64,000 nucleotides of DNA, from positions 310,001 to 374,000 of the forward strand of contig NZ_QOVK01000001.1 in assembly GCF_004104075.1 (NCBI RefSeq), in the 5' to 3' direction. The notes beneath the pieces are model-generated. The model was not told the origin of the DNA, did no database searches, and saw only the letters and a program-made list of their open reading frames with translations. Shown here piece after piece: positions 8,976-17,358 of this stretch. The stretch is from Leeuwenhoekiella polynyae (GTDB taxonomy: Bacteria > Bacteroidota > Bacteroidia > Flavobacteriales > Flavobacteriaceae). The position numbers were made by a program, and so were the translations under genes. Numbering within the stretch: position 1 is the first letter of the stretch; each line of letters opens with the position of its first letter.

Positions 8976-10106
8976 CTATATAGCTAATTCTTTAAAAAAA
9001 TCTTTTATATCTTTTGCTAATAAATCTGGTTTCTCCATTGCTGCAAAATGTCCACCAGCCGGCATTTCAGTCCAATGTGTAATATTGAAACCTTTTTCGA
9101 TATATGAACGTGGTGGCGTGGGTAATTCTTTCGGAAATTTTGCGAATGCTACAGGGGTTTTTATGTAATCATTTTCGCCAAGTTGTAAGGGATATTTGCT
9201 GTTTTCGTTATACATTCGAATGGATGAATGAATTGTTTGAGTCATCCAATAGAGTGTTACGTTTGCAAGTAACTCATCCTTTGTAAATATGGAATTGATC
9301 TCTCCATTATTATCGCTCCACGAATTAAATTTTTCAATAATCCAAGCACATAATCCTACGGGCGAGTCATTTAATCCAAAGGCTAATGTTATAGGCTTTG
9401 TACTTTGTATAAATGAATATGCGGCTTCTTTAGTAGCCCAATCTGATGCGTATTTTTGGAAAGCTACAACTTCACCTGTCAATTGCTCCCCATCTTTTAA
9501 AAATGGTTTGTAAGAGCCAGAAATGTAATTTAGATGCAAACCAATTAGGTTTAGAGGATATTTTAAAGTGAGCCAAGAGCTAACTCCGGAACCAATATCT
9601 CCGCCTTGAGCTCCATACTTTTCATATCCTAATTTCATCATTAATTTGTGCCATAAGTGAGCCACAAATTCTGAATTGCAACCTTCAACCTGACTTTTCC
9701 CTGAATATCCAAACCCAATAACGGAAGGAATGACTAAATCAAAAGAAATTTCTTCATCATTCGTCAACATTGGTATTAGCTTAAGCATTTCGAGAAAAGA
9801 ACCCGGCCAACCGTGAGTTATGATTAATGGAATGTTTTTTTCACCTTTTCCTTTAACGTGTATAAAGTGAATATCATAACCATCGATGGTCGCCATGAAA
9901 TTTGGAAAAGAATTTATTTCAGCTTCTACTTTTCTCCAGTTGAATTCGTACAGCCAATAATTGGATAGTTCTTTCATAAAAGAAAGATTGGTTCCGTACA
10001 TCCAATTTGAGTTAGTTATTTCATCTGGCCAGCGTGTATTTTTAATTCTATTTTTTAGGTCATCAAGAATCTCTTCAGAAATACTGGCTGAAAATGGTCG
10101 TATCAT
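8976..10106 (-). CDS. Epoxide hydrolase (EHN-type alpha/beta hydrolase)
   Basis: 376 residues with the N-terminal epoxide-hydrolase domain (about 1-105), followed by an alpha/beta hydrolase core. Oxyanion motif HGWPGS at 98-103; nucleophile Asp170 in GGDIGS; catalytic His in AGGHFAAMEKP close to the C-terminus. Enzymes of this family open epoxides to diols through an Asp-ester intermediate; the juvenile-hormone/microsomal type has this layout. No signal peptide. Downstream of the AhpD-like and Crp-type genes on the same strand (gap 177 bp), it probably belongs to a small detoxification unit. Confidence 0.9.
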   Translation of the reverse strand: MIRPFSASISEEILDDLKNRIKNTRWPDEITNSNWMYGTNLSFMKELSNYWLYEFNWRKVEAEINSFPNFMATIDGYDIHFIHVKGKGEKNIPLIITHGWPGSFLEMLKLIPMLTNDEEISFDLVIPSVIGFGYSGKSQVEGCNSEFVAHLWHKLMMKLGYEKYGAQGGDIGSGVSSWLTLKYPLNLIGLHLNYISGSYKPFLKDGEQLTGEVVAFQKYASDWATKEAAYSFIQSTKPITLAFGLNDSPVGLCAWIIEKFNSWSDNNGEINSIFTKDELLANVTLYWMTQTIHSSIRMYNENSKYPLQLGENDYIKTPVAFAKFPKELPTPPRSYIEKGFNITHWTEMPAGGHFAAMEKPDLLAKDIKDFFKELAI

Positions 10107-10283
10107 TGTATTTTTTTGTCAGAATTTTCTGTTTTAGCTCAAATGTTAATCAACGGTTAGTAATTTAAAATGTAGAAGATTTATGAGTGCTCTTTTTCGG
10201 TTTTAAAACAAAGATAGCAGAAAAGAACTGAACTTTGAGTTTAGCTCTTAACTGCTATTTTTATATAGGGTGCTCGCAAGAGT

Positions 10284-10724
10284 TTATACTCCTAGCTCCA
10301 TATGGGTACTTACAGCAATTCGGTTCCAAGCATTGATGGTGACCACCATCATCATAAGTTGAACTAAATAATTATCCTTGAAAAGCTGTGTTGCTTTCTC
10401 GTAAGTTTTGCTTGATAAACCTTGATTGTGAATCAAAGTTATTTCTTCTGTAATTTCAAGAATTACTTTTTCTTCTTCTGTAAATAAATCGGTTTCTCTC
10501 CAAGCATTCAATAAAAAAATACGCTGATTTGTTTCTCCATTTTTTAGTGCATCTTTTGTATGCATATCAATACAGAATGCACAACCATTAATTTGAGATG
10601 CACGAATTTTTATCAATTCTTTATGAGATTTGCTTAATTGGGTGGTGGCCAAGTAATTTTCTAGAGCATACATTGCTTTGTATGCTTGCGGTTCTGTTTT
10701 GTTGATGTTGACTCTTGTTTCCAT
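10284..10724 (-). CDS. AhpD-like carboxymuconolactone decarboxylase family protein
   Basis: 146 residues, all-helical family. The active-site motif is present: Cys48, Cys51 and His55 in NGCAFCIDMHTKDAL, the EXXX-CXXC-XXXH pattern of alkylhydroperoxidase D-like proteins. Such proteins act as thiol peroxidases or redox partners in the cytoplasm. It sits between a Crp-family regulator (68 bp upstream) and the epoxide hydrolase, all on the minus strand. A role in oxidative or electrophile defence under control of that regulator is an inference from context. Confidence 0.9.
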   Translation of the reverse strand: METRVNINKTEPQAYKAMYALENYLATTQLSKSHKELIKIRASQINGCAFCIDMHTKDALKNGETNQRIFLLNAWRETDLFTEEEKVILEITEEITLIHNQGLSSKTYEKATQLFKDNYLVQLMMMVVTINAWNRIAVSTHMELGV

Positions 10725-10791
10725 TTTGCTCTTATTTTTTAATTAATAGCACAAAGGACGGGCACTGAAAAAAGAAAAATCTTAAACTGGT

Positions 10792-11367
10792 TTAAGAACG
10801 CTTGTGATTTCTAATTTCACTCAAATATTCAGGTGTAAATCCTAAAAAGGAAGCAATTAAATATTGGGGAACACGCTGTACAAATTCAGGTTGTTTGCTT
10901 ACCAATTGATGATAAAACTCCTCTTTGGAAAGAGAAAAAAGATACTTTACGCGCATTTGCGAAGCCGCATACGCTCGTTGATAAATGAAACGGAAATAGC
11001 GTTCCATTATTGGCAATTCTTCGACAAGCTTTTTTTGATTTTCTTGACTTATGCAAAATACTTCTGACTTTTCAACCGCTTGAATATAGAAAGATGTTGG
11101 AAGTTGGTGCTCGTAAGCAATATTGTCTGTAAGCCACCACGTTTCTATAGCAAATTCTGTGGTCTGTTCTATACCTTTTTCGTTTATGAAAAATTTTCGA
11201 ATGAGCCCCTTCGTTACAAAATAATGATACCTACATATTTGTCCTTCCTCCAATAGATTTTCCTTTTTAGAGAAAGTCCTGATGCTGAAAAATTTCAGTA
11301 TGTTGTCAAAATCATCATCACTACATACGATGAATTTATTTAGATGTTCTTTTAGTATTTGCGACAT
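10792..11367 (-). CDS. Crp/Fnr family transcriptional regulator
   Basis: 191 residues: an N-terminal cyclic-nucleotide-binding-like beta roll (about 20-115; EGQICRYHYFVTKGLIRKF) and a short C-terminal winged helix (IASFLGFTPEYLSEIRNHK). This compact form is common in Bacteroidota and usually lacks the residues needed to bind cAMP. It is the first gene of the AhpD/epoxide hydrolase set and probably controls it. Its 5' edge is a cassette-type boundary at 11394-11406. A related regulator is at 28560. Confidence 0.88.
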   Translation of the reverse strand: MSQILKEHLNKFIVCSDDDFDNILKFFSIRTFSKKENLLEEGQICRYHYFVTKGLIRKFFINEKGIEQTTEFAIETWWLTDNIAYEHQLPTSFYIQAVEKSEVFCISQENQKKLVEELPIMERYFRFIYQRAYAASQMRVKYLFSLSKEEFYHQLVSKQPEFVQRVPQYLIASFLGFTPEYLSEIRNHKRS

Positions 11368-11386
11368 TGGATTGTGTTGTTTTAAT

Positions 11387-11406
11387 TGCAGGTAACTCGT
11401 TATATC
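11387..11406 (-). other. Cassette 5' boundary with attI-like core
   Basis: In coding orientation it reads GATATAACGAGTTACC, matching the GATATAACnAGTT core at 6954, 44202 and 47300. The gene-specific part is GTTACC. The 3' end of the downstream gene group (near 8945) does not carry the expected complement, so this unit looks mosaic. Confidence 0.4.
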
Positions 11407-11495
11407 CTGATAAATATACCCATTAGCCCTCTAATTTTTCCGGGATAACCGGAGCAGGTGTTCCTGTTTATCAATCGTAAACCTAAATTAGAACA

Positions 11496-11700
11496 TCAAT
11501 AACAAACTCGTTTATAAAAGTCCTTAATCACATCAAAAAGCATCTAATTATTTTATAAATACGGCGTGTAAATTTCTAGGAATTGTGTTCCTTGAAAAGG
11601 TAGCATGGCATCCACAACTATTGGAATAGAACCTTAGCGTTATACCTCCCATACTACTACCCTATTTCTATTTTAGATTCATGTACCAAGTAATTTAATA
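11496..11700. repeat. Decayed repeat family R-A, copy 1
   Basis: About 200 bases that recur with roughly 80-90 percent visual identity at 19016 and, more diverged, at 47640 (shared stretches include gtagcatggcatccacaac and ccttagcgttatacctccc). No long reading frame is conserved among the copies. Probably the non-coding flank or a dead internal part of the same mobile element. Nothing else is recognisable from 11700 to 11930. Confidence 0.5.
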
Positions 11701-11929
11701 CCGCCTCACATACCGACCCACAGGGCGCACCGACATATACATAACTATTTTATAGAAGCCTCTTGGTAGGCAATTGGGACAGATTCTCTCATATTGAAAT
11801 ATTACTGCAAATTCCAGAAAAGAACGTAAAGAGCATTATAGTCAAAGTAGCAAGTAAACTACTGAGCCGGCCCCAGGCAGTAATTAAAACAGAAACTCCC
11901 TATACCATAGAGATAGTGGCTTAAAATAA

Positions 11930-12180
11930 AATATAAATGGACATGCTCCTCCAAGGCTTGTTGAATCTTGTGAGAAGCGTAGAGGTTCCCAAGATAATTC
12001 GTAAATCAATATCTTAATAAGATCTCGTGGATGCTAACTTGATGTGCCTTTTTCTTTAAAGGTTCTCTCAACAGAACTTATATCAATCTGGCTGATAATC
12101 GCATTAAAATACGTACAGGATGATTTTCTGGAACACAATCATCATAACTCAGCGACAGAATACTTAATTGAGCCTAATTA
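11930..12180 (-). pseudogene. IS1182-family transposase N-terminal remnant
   Basis: Minus-strand reading gives YDDCVPENHPVRILMRLS, then an interrupted VLLREPLKKKAHQVSIHE, then NYLGNLYASHKIQQALEEHV. IS1182-type transposases begin with a very similar series (PEDHLVR, then a target-site helix, then LYSCRKIEQALRE-like). Several in-frame stops show it is inactive. The C-terminal part is absent here; a separate C-terminal remnant is at 3127. Confidence 0.6.
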
Positions 12181-12240
12181 TTGGCTTTCAGAGTATTAGG
12201 TTTAATAACCTTAAAATACTAAAATCAAAAAATAATCTCA

Positions 12241-12275
12241 AAAAAAAGACTGTCTTTTTAGACAGCCTCTTTTTA
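12241..12275. terminator. Rho-independent, possibly bidirectional terminator
   Basis: CTGTCT (12250-12255) pairs with AGACAG (12260-12265) over a 4-base loop, with an A-run to the left and a T-run to the right, so it could act in both directions. It would end transcription from the minus-strand lipoprotein gene at 12554. From 12290 to 12450 I see only short interrupted frames, possibly a gene remnant. Confidence 0.5.
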
Positions 12276-12553
12276 AACTATTTAAGTACTTACATTACTA
12301 GGGTCCGGGTAGTATTTCTTTTAGACATTCTTGCTTGATGCTCTTCACGCATCATTTCTTGGACCCTTTTCATCTTTAAAGGTTAGCTGGTAACTTTTTC
12401 AAGATTGTTAATCATTCTGCCAATTGGGCTTTCACTTTAGCTTAGGACTCCTCATCAATTATAAAATAAATTCAGACCCTATGGATTACTTAATAATAAA
12501 TCCATTATCATCAAATAAATAACTTTAGACTTAGGGGTATTGAAATAAGCAAG

Positions 12554-13651
12554 TTATTCTAAAGATAATGTAAGAAACGTATTAAATTCCAATCCTGTAG
12601 AAGTTACGGCCTTAATTGTTATTCTATAATCCCCTCCTGCCAAGGTGTTATTTTCTTTGGTGGTAACTTCGCCAGTTTCTTTGATTATATTGAAAATTCC
12701 GTCAAGATCCTCATAGGTTTGCTCATCTTTTTCAATCTTTACAATCTCATAACTTCCTGAATATTCTGATGGATAAAGTACTGGAGCACTAGTTTTAGAG
12801 CCACCTGCTTTTGAAAGGTGTAATAAATTAATTAAAATACTCATATCACTTTCAGGCAGGTAAAATCCATAAAAGAATTTTATTTCCGGAATGAATATTA
12901 CTTGAAACTGTACACTACAAACCGGAAACCCATTTTTTAGCAAACTAGGGGTTAGATTATACTTTAATTCTTCTTGCTGTGAAGGGTTCCCTTCAACTCC
13001 TGAAAAAAAAATTTGATTATCGCTCAAGGTAATGCTTTCTGCATAATCTTTTATTTCAGGCAAAGACCAAGTTAGATTATCAGTATCAATAGCAGGTGCA
13101 TTTAAATTGAATTTAGTTTGATCATTGCTGTAAAGAGCATAAGAAAATGAAATACCATCGCTTATCTCAGCTCCTTCCACTTGAATTGATCCAGGAAGAA
13201 CTTTTATAGAAATAGTCTTTTCGCCTATTGGATTATCATTACTATCAAATGCTAAAATTGTAACGGTATATTCTTCAGGTATTTGCTGCTCATTAATAGA
13301 TGAGACAGTTCCGGTGGGGTACACAAGAGCACTTTTAAAGTTTATACGCGCTTGACCAGTATTAGACACCACCATCGCTTGTTTGAGTTGATCATGCAGG
13401 TTTGTCGAATTGTCGATCTTCACATTAGCTGTTTGGCTAAAGTCTAATTCAAATTCTACAGAATTTGCTTGCTCCTTTATTTCTGATAAGTCAATTGTTA
13501 AGTCGTCACCATAGGTCAATTCATAATTCGACGGCAGGTCAATAGAAATAGTTTCAATAGGAGCTTCATCATCTTTGCTGCATGAGAATTGGAATACGGT
13601 CAAGCAAATAAGTGCCAAAATTTTCTTTTGTTTTTTTATCATGGTTTTCAA
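12554..13651 (-). CDS. Predicted lipoprotein with Ig/cadherin-like character
   Basis: 365 residues. The N-terminus has a lipoprotein signal with cysteine in the FQFSCSKDDE context (Cys at about 24), typical of Bacteroidota surface or periplasmic lipoproteins. The rest is rich in beta strands and polar residues in 80-90-residue units ending in sequences such as YTVTILAFDSNDNPIGEKTI and YRITIKAVTSTG, which suggests Ig-like or cadherin-like modules. No named family is recognised. It is divergent from the TonB receptor gene with about 100 bp between the start codons, so shared regulation is likely. Confidence 0.75.
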   Translation of the reverse strand: MKTMIKKQKKILALICLTVFQFSCSKDDEAPIETISIDLPSNYELTYGDDLTIDLSEIKEQANSVEFELDFSQTANVKIDNSTNLHDQLKQAMVVSNTGQARINFKSALVYPTGTVSSINEQQIPEEYTVTILAFDSNDNPIGEKTISIKVLPGSIQVEGAEISDGISFSYALYSNDQTKFNLNAPAIDTDNLTWSLPEIKDYAESITLSDNQIFFSGVEGNPSQQEELKYNLTPSLLKNGFPVCSVQFQVIFIPEIKFFYGFYLPESDMSILINLLHLSKAGGSKTSAPVLYPSEYSGSYEIVKIEKDEQTYEDLDGIFNIIKETGEVTTKENNTLAGGDYRITIKAVTSTGLEFNTFLTLSLE

Positions 13652-13695
13652 ATTTTCAGCGAAAGTAATCTAATTAACTATATTATCGCAACAAA

Positions 13696-13726
13696 GTTGC
13701 ATTAATGTAAAAGTTTGATATTTTTG
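13696..13726 (+). promoter_or_regulatory. Bacteroidota sigma-A-type promoter of the TonB receptor gene
   Basis: GTTG at 13696-13699 as the -33 element and TATTTTTG at 13719-13726 matching the TAnnTTTG -7 consensus, with 19 bases between them. Transcription would start near 13733. This places the upstream TTG codon at 13715 inside the promoter and supports the ATG at 13751 as the real start. Confidence 0.65.
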
Positions 13727-13750
13727 CACGCTTTAACTCCACTACTACAA

Positions 13751-16183
13751 ATGCAAAAGCACTTTCCAGTCATTCTTATTTTATTTAGTGTTCTTACCTC
13801 TTTACCAGCTGTTTGCCACGCTCAAGAAAAGATGGATACCGATAGTCTATCTGTTGTTAAACTCTTTGAAGTTATTGTTAAGGGGAACTCAACTCAATTT
13901 TCAAAAGAGAAAACTAGTTCTATTGATTCAGAGCATCTTACTAGAGAGAAGATAGATCTTTTACAGTATCAAACATTGGGAGCTACCCTTAGCCACCTTC
14001 CAGGGGTACAAAATTCATATTTCGGTCCTAACTCAGGGACACCCACAATTAGAAGCATGAGCGGAAACCGCGTCAAGATTCTATCAAATGGATTAGAAAT
14101 CAATAACCTATCTGGAATAAGCCCCAATATTAATATTAATGTCGATTCAGAAAACCTACTAAGCATTGATGTTTATAAAGGAGAAGCTGGTGTTCTATTT
14201 GGAGGAAAAGCTATAGGGGGAGCTGTTAATTTACAGGATAATACCATTCCTGAAGCACAGTTTAAAAAGCAATTGGAAGGCTATGGTGTTGTTGAAGGAG
14301 GTAGCAATAGTGGCTATAGACAGGCAGTAACTATAAATGGTAACTTAGGAAAAAATCTGGCATGGTATATAGGAGGGATGAATCGCTGGAATGGTGATCT
14401 GAAAATTCCTGGAAATACAAAGGCTCCTATTGCATATGATAAAAATATTGATGACTTAACACAGTCACTTGCCCAGGTAAATGTAGATGCAGAAAACATA
14501 CGTAATCTAAGTCTTTACCCCTACATAAGTCAGTACGTTTTAGATAAACTAGATGATCCTAAATTAGGGTTGACAGAAGATGATCTTTATACTTTTAAAG
14601 AATATTCATACATCAATGGGCAAGATATTCGGAATCCTGTAAATGATTTATTTATTCCTAATCAAGATCCTGATACGCCACTCTATGAAAAGGTTGTTCA
14701 TGGAATTTCAGATTATGCTCCGGTTACTAAAGGGATCATGCCTAATAGTCATTCTAAGTCTAAGTCTTTGAATATAGGTACTAATTATAGTCGTGATAAT
14801 CTTAGCGTTGGAATAGGCTATCGATATATAGAAGGGTTTTACGGTATACCCGGTTTTGCATTAACAAATCGACCAACCCACAGTCATGATCACGGTCATA
14901 ATCATGACCACGGAGCGGTTTCTAGTTCTGAATATGCTCCCATAAATACAGCCTCAATCTCAAGCAGTATTTTGTTTGAATCTGAATTGCAAGCCAAAGA
15001 ATCCTACTTTTCATCATTCCGCTTAAATTATACTTTTCAATATTCCGTTGATCGTGAATTAATTGGGGAATTTCTAGGCAATAAATTTGATAGCAACCGC
15101 CAAGCTTTCCGAATTGAAGCTCAACAAAAGCCTTGGAAGTTTGGAAGCGGAATGAGCGGAATTGATTATTCTTTTCTCAAGATGAACGGTAAAGGGGCTC
15201 AGCGTTATTTACCAAATAATCAAAGTCAGGAATTTGGTGTTTTTACATTGCAAGAATTAAAATTTAGATCCTTATTAATGAATTTGGGTTATCGCCATGA
15301 TTGGATTGCAAGAAAAGCATTGCCAGATCCAACGTATAAGCCTGGTAGAGGTTTGGCTGGAGGGAATTTATCAGCTCGCTATTTTGATTTAAATCATTTT
15401 ACGGCAGGCATACGCTGGGATTTCTTTAAGAGTGCTTTCTTAAAAGCTAGTTTTAATCATGGCGAACGGGCTCCTAATGTTAATGAGCTCTATGCGGGAA
15501 ATGACCATTTTGCTATTATGATCGAAGAAAATGGGGACGATCAATTGAATAAAGAAATTGCTAATACGTATGAATATGGCTTAGGTTTAAACTATAAAGG
15601 GCTCAACTGGAGCATTACCAATTATCACACTACTTTTAATAACTACCTTTACCTTGCACATACCGGAATTGCCCGTTCGGGAGGCTTTTTAGTTAAGGAA
15701 TGGAGAGGTTCTGACACCGAAATATCGGGTTGGGAAACAACCTTAAACTATCAGCGCAGCTTAGGAAATAAAAGTAGTCTTGAACTATCTACTTTCTTTG
15801 ATTTGGTCAAAAGTAAGAATGTTTCTGACGATCCATTGAGAAAATGGGCCGAAGGTGATTATATGCCTAACTTACCCACAAGTAGATATAGTATTTCCTC
15901 AACATTTACTTACCATAAACTATTATTTCATACTTTGTTTGAACGCTATCTTAAACAAAAGTATTTAGGTAAGAACATCAATCCAGAACCTGCTATGCCT
16001 GCTTATTCTTTACTTTCAGCACGAATTGGCTACCCATTAAAAATTTTTCTGCAAGAAATCGACGTCTATGTTTCTGGTGATAATATACTCAATATTGAAG
16101 CCCGACCCCAAAATTCATACCTGAAATATCTCGCTCCTCTGCCAGGAAGAAATATTACATTAGGTTTGAAATTAACATTATAA
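13751..16183 (+). CDS. TonB-dependent outer-membrane receptor with His-rich loop, probable zinc importer
   Basis: About 810 residues from ATG 13751, followed by a signal peptide (VILILFSVLTSLPAVCHAQ). The plug domain (about 60-180) includes GTPTIRSMSGNRVKILSNG and GGKAIGGAVNL, then a 22-strand barrel ends in an aromatic-rich strand. Extracellular-loop residues at about 377-388 read HSHDHGHNHDHG, a metal-binding stretch like that of ZnuD-type zinc receptors. No SusC-type N-terminal carboxypeptidase-like domain is present. Zinc (possibly nickel or copper) uptake is inferred from the loop. The neighbouring divergent lipoprotein may assist. A Zur-type operator was looked for in the intergenic region but not identified. 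Confidence 0.85.
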   Translation: MQKHFPVILILFSVLTSLPAVCHAQEKMDTDSLSVVKLFEVIVKGNSTQFSKEKTSSIDSEHLTREKIDLLQYQTLGATLSHLPGVQNSYFGPNSGTPTIRSMSGNRVKILSNGLEINNLSGISPNININVDSENLLSIDVYKGEAGVLFGGKAIGGAVNLQDNTIPEAQFKKQLEGYGVVEGGSNSGYRQAVTINGNLGKNLAWYIGGMNRWNGDLKIPGNTKAPIAYDKNIDDLTQSLAQVNVDAENIRNLSLYPYISQYVLDKLDDPKLGLTEDDLYTFKEYSYINGQDIRNPVNDLFIPNQDPDTPLYEKVVHGISDYAPVTKGIMPNSHSKSKSLNIGTNYSRDNLSVGIGYRYIEGFYGIPGFALTNRPTHSHDHGHNHDHGAVSSSEYAPINTASISSSILFESELQAKESYFSSFRLNYTFQYSVDRELIGEFLGNKFDSNRQAFRIEAQQKPWKFGSGMSGIDYSFLKMNGKGAQRYLPNNQSQEFGVFTLQELKFRSLLMNLGYRHDWIARKALPDPTYKPGRGLAGGNLSARYFDLNHFTAGIRWDFFKSAFLKASFNHGERAPNVNELYAGNDHFAIMIEENGDDQLNKEIANTYEYGLGLNYKGLNWSITNYHTTFNNYLYLAHTGIARSGGFLVKEWRGSDTEISGWETTLNYQRSLGNKSSLELSTFFDLVKSKNVSDDPLRKWAEGDYMPNLPTSRYSISSTFTYHKLLFHTLFERYLKQKYLGKNINPEPAMPAYSLLSARIGYPLKIFLQEIDVYVSGDNILNIEARPQNSYLKYLAPLPGRNITLGLKLTL

Positions 16184-16189
16184 TTAAAA

Positions 16190-16226
16190 TATGGGGTTGT
16201 GCGACGACTAGCGTTTGTTGTGGCAG
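16190..16226. repeat. attC-like half site
   Basis: The sequence ggggttgtgcgacgactagc followed by gtttgttgtgg is very close to the one at 6414-6440. It lies between the TonB receptor stop and the stop of the minus-strand membrane protein, consistent with the trailing edge of a cassette-like unit covering 16229-18225. No palindromic partner is seen. Confidence 0.45.
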
Positions 16227-16228
16227 TT

Positions 16229-16855
16229 TTATGCAGCATTAATTTCGTCCAATGTTTTCTCAATCGTTTTTATATACTTGCCATAGAGATAATTTGTCCA
16301 CCAATTTGTAATATAGACAATTAAAATTGAGATTAATAAATAGCCAACGATATATAATATTAAATAATTGGGACCAATATTTAAAGTGATAATATCATAT
16401 AACAATGATTCTTCGAATTTAGCTTTTCCTGTATAAACCACGAAAGCTAAAAGTGGCAATAATAGACTTCCCGATACTATGGCGGTTTTGTAAACTTCTA
16501 AAGTTAAATTAAGTTCGTTTAATATATTTATAAGAACCTGCTTAGAGTTTAGGGATATATCTGTAGTACGTTTAAGGAAAGTACTCATTTTTAATAAATA
16601 TGTAATTGTGATTAATGTTATTATAAATAGCAATATAAAATACAATCCTTTTGCAATTTCATTCATTTCCAAAAAAATCGGGATAGAAAAAAAACAAATA
16701 AAAACTAATATTTGGGTTAAAATTTCATTTCTTAAGTTCCGTCTCACTTTGAGAAGTGGTAATTGAGTTGTTTTTAATTCTTTAATGTTCTGTGGAATTG
16801 TCTGATCATCCATATTATCAGAATCCATTTTACTTTTTATATCATCTAAATTCAT
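16229..16855 (-). CDS. Integral membrane protein, possible anti-sigma partner
   Basis: 208 residues with four probable membrane helices (about 50-70, 75-95, 130-150, 165-190) and a cytoplasmic N-terminus of about 45 residues (MNLDDIKSKMDSDNMDDQ). It overlaps the upstream ECF sigma gene by 14 bp, so translation is coupled. Such coupled membrane proteins commonly act as anti-sigma factors or regulators, but no anti-sigma domain is recognisable. Function is inferred from context only. Confidence 0.7.
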   Translation of the reverse strand: MNLDDIKSKMDSDNMDDQTIPQNIKELKTTQLPLLKVRRNLRNEILTQILVFICFFSIPIFLEMNEIAKGLYFILLFIITLITITYLLKMSTFLKRTTDISLNSKQVLINILNELNLTLEVYKTAIVSGSLLLPLLAFVVYTGKAKFEESLLYDIITLNIGPNYLILYIVGYLLISILIVYITNWWTNYLYGKYIKTIEKTLDEINAA

Positions 16856-17351
16856 ATCCTTGATTTTTTACGATTTCTTGTAATTTACTTTTTGTTCTAT
16901 TTATTTTTACACGAACATTTACTTCAGAAAGCCCTAAATTTTCAGCTATTTCTTGACCTGAAAACCCTTCAATATATTGTAGTATTAACGCTTTTTCAAT
17001 TTTGTTCAACTTTTTTACAGCTTTATAAAAATGAACTAACTGCTGGTCTTTTTTAGTGTTATATCCGTCAGGTTCCATAGGTTCAACTTTTATTGATGTG
17101 TATTTATCAGGCTTGCGTTTTTCTTTTTTAAAGAATACAATTGCTGTATTTAAAGCTACCCTATACATCCACGAAGAAAACTCACTATTCCCTTTAAAAG
17201 AATTTAATGACTTCCACATTTGTAAAATGATTTCTTGAAATAAATCCTGCTGGTCGTCAAGTTTATCAAAGTACATTCTGGAAACTTTGTATAGAATACC
17301 TTTGTGTTGATTGATTAAATCTAAAAATTCCTGTTCTGTTATTTTCATCAA
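16842..17351 (-). CDS. ECF RNA polymerase sigma factor
   Basis: 169 residues. Region 2 (about 20-85) includes YFDKLDDQQDLFQEIILQMW and FSSWMYRVALNTAI; region 4 (about 110-165) includes IEGFSGQEIAENLGLSEVNV, the helix-turn-helix that reads the -35 element. Length and domains fit the ECF group. It is translationally coupled to the membrane protein downstream and lies 7 bp after the TraB/GumN gene, so the three probably form one transcript starting upstream of 18225. Confidence 0.92.
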   Translation of the reverse strand: MMKITEQEFLDLINQHKGILYKVSRMYFDKLDDQQDLFQEIILQMWKSLNSFKGNSEFSSWMYRVALNTAIVFFKKEKRKPDKYTSIKVEPMEPDGYNTKKDQQLVHFYKAVKKLNKIEKALILQYIEGFSGQEIAENLGLSEVNVRVKINRTKSKLQEIVKNQGYEFR

Positions 17352-17358
17352 TAAAATT

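Noticed and set aside
12290-12450. Possible small minus-strand gene (MKRVQEMMREEHQARMSKRN)
   Set aside because: Only about 27 codons, no ribosome-binding context and stops in the upstream frame; probably a remnant.
13715-13750. Upstream TTG start for the TonB receptor
   Set aside because: The TTG lies inside the -7 promoter element, and the ATG at 13751 gives a normal signal peptide.
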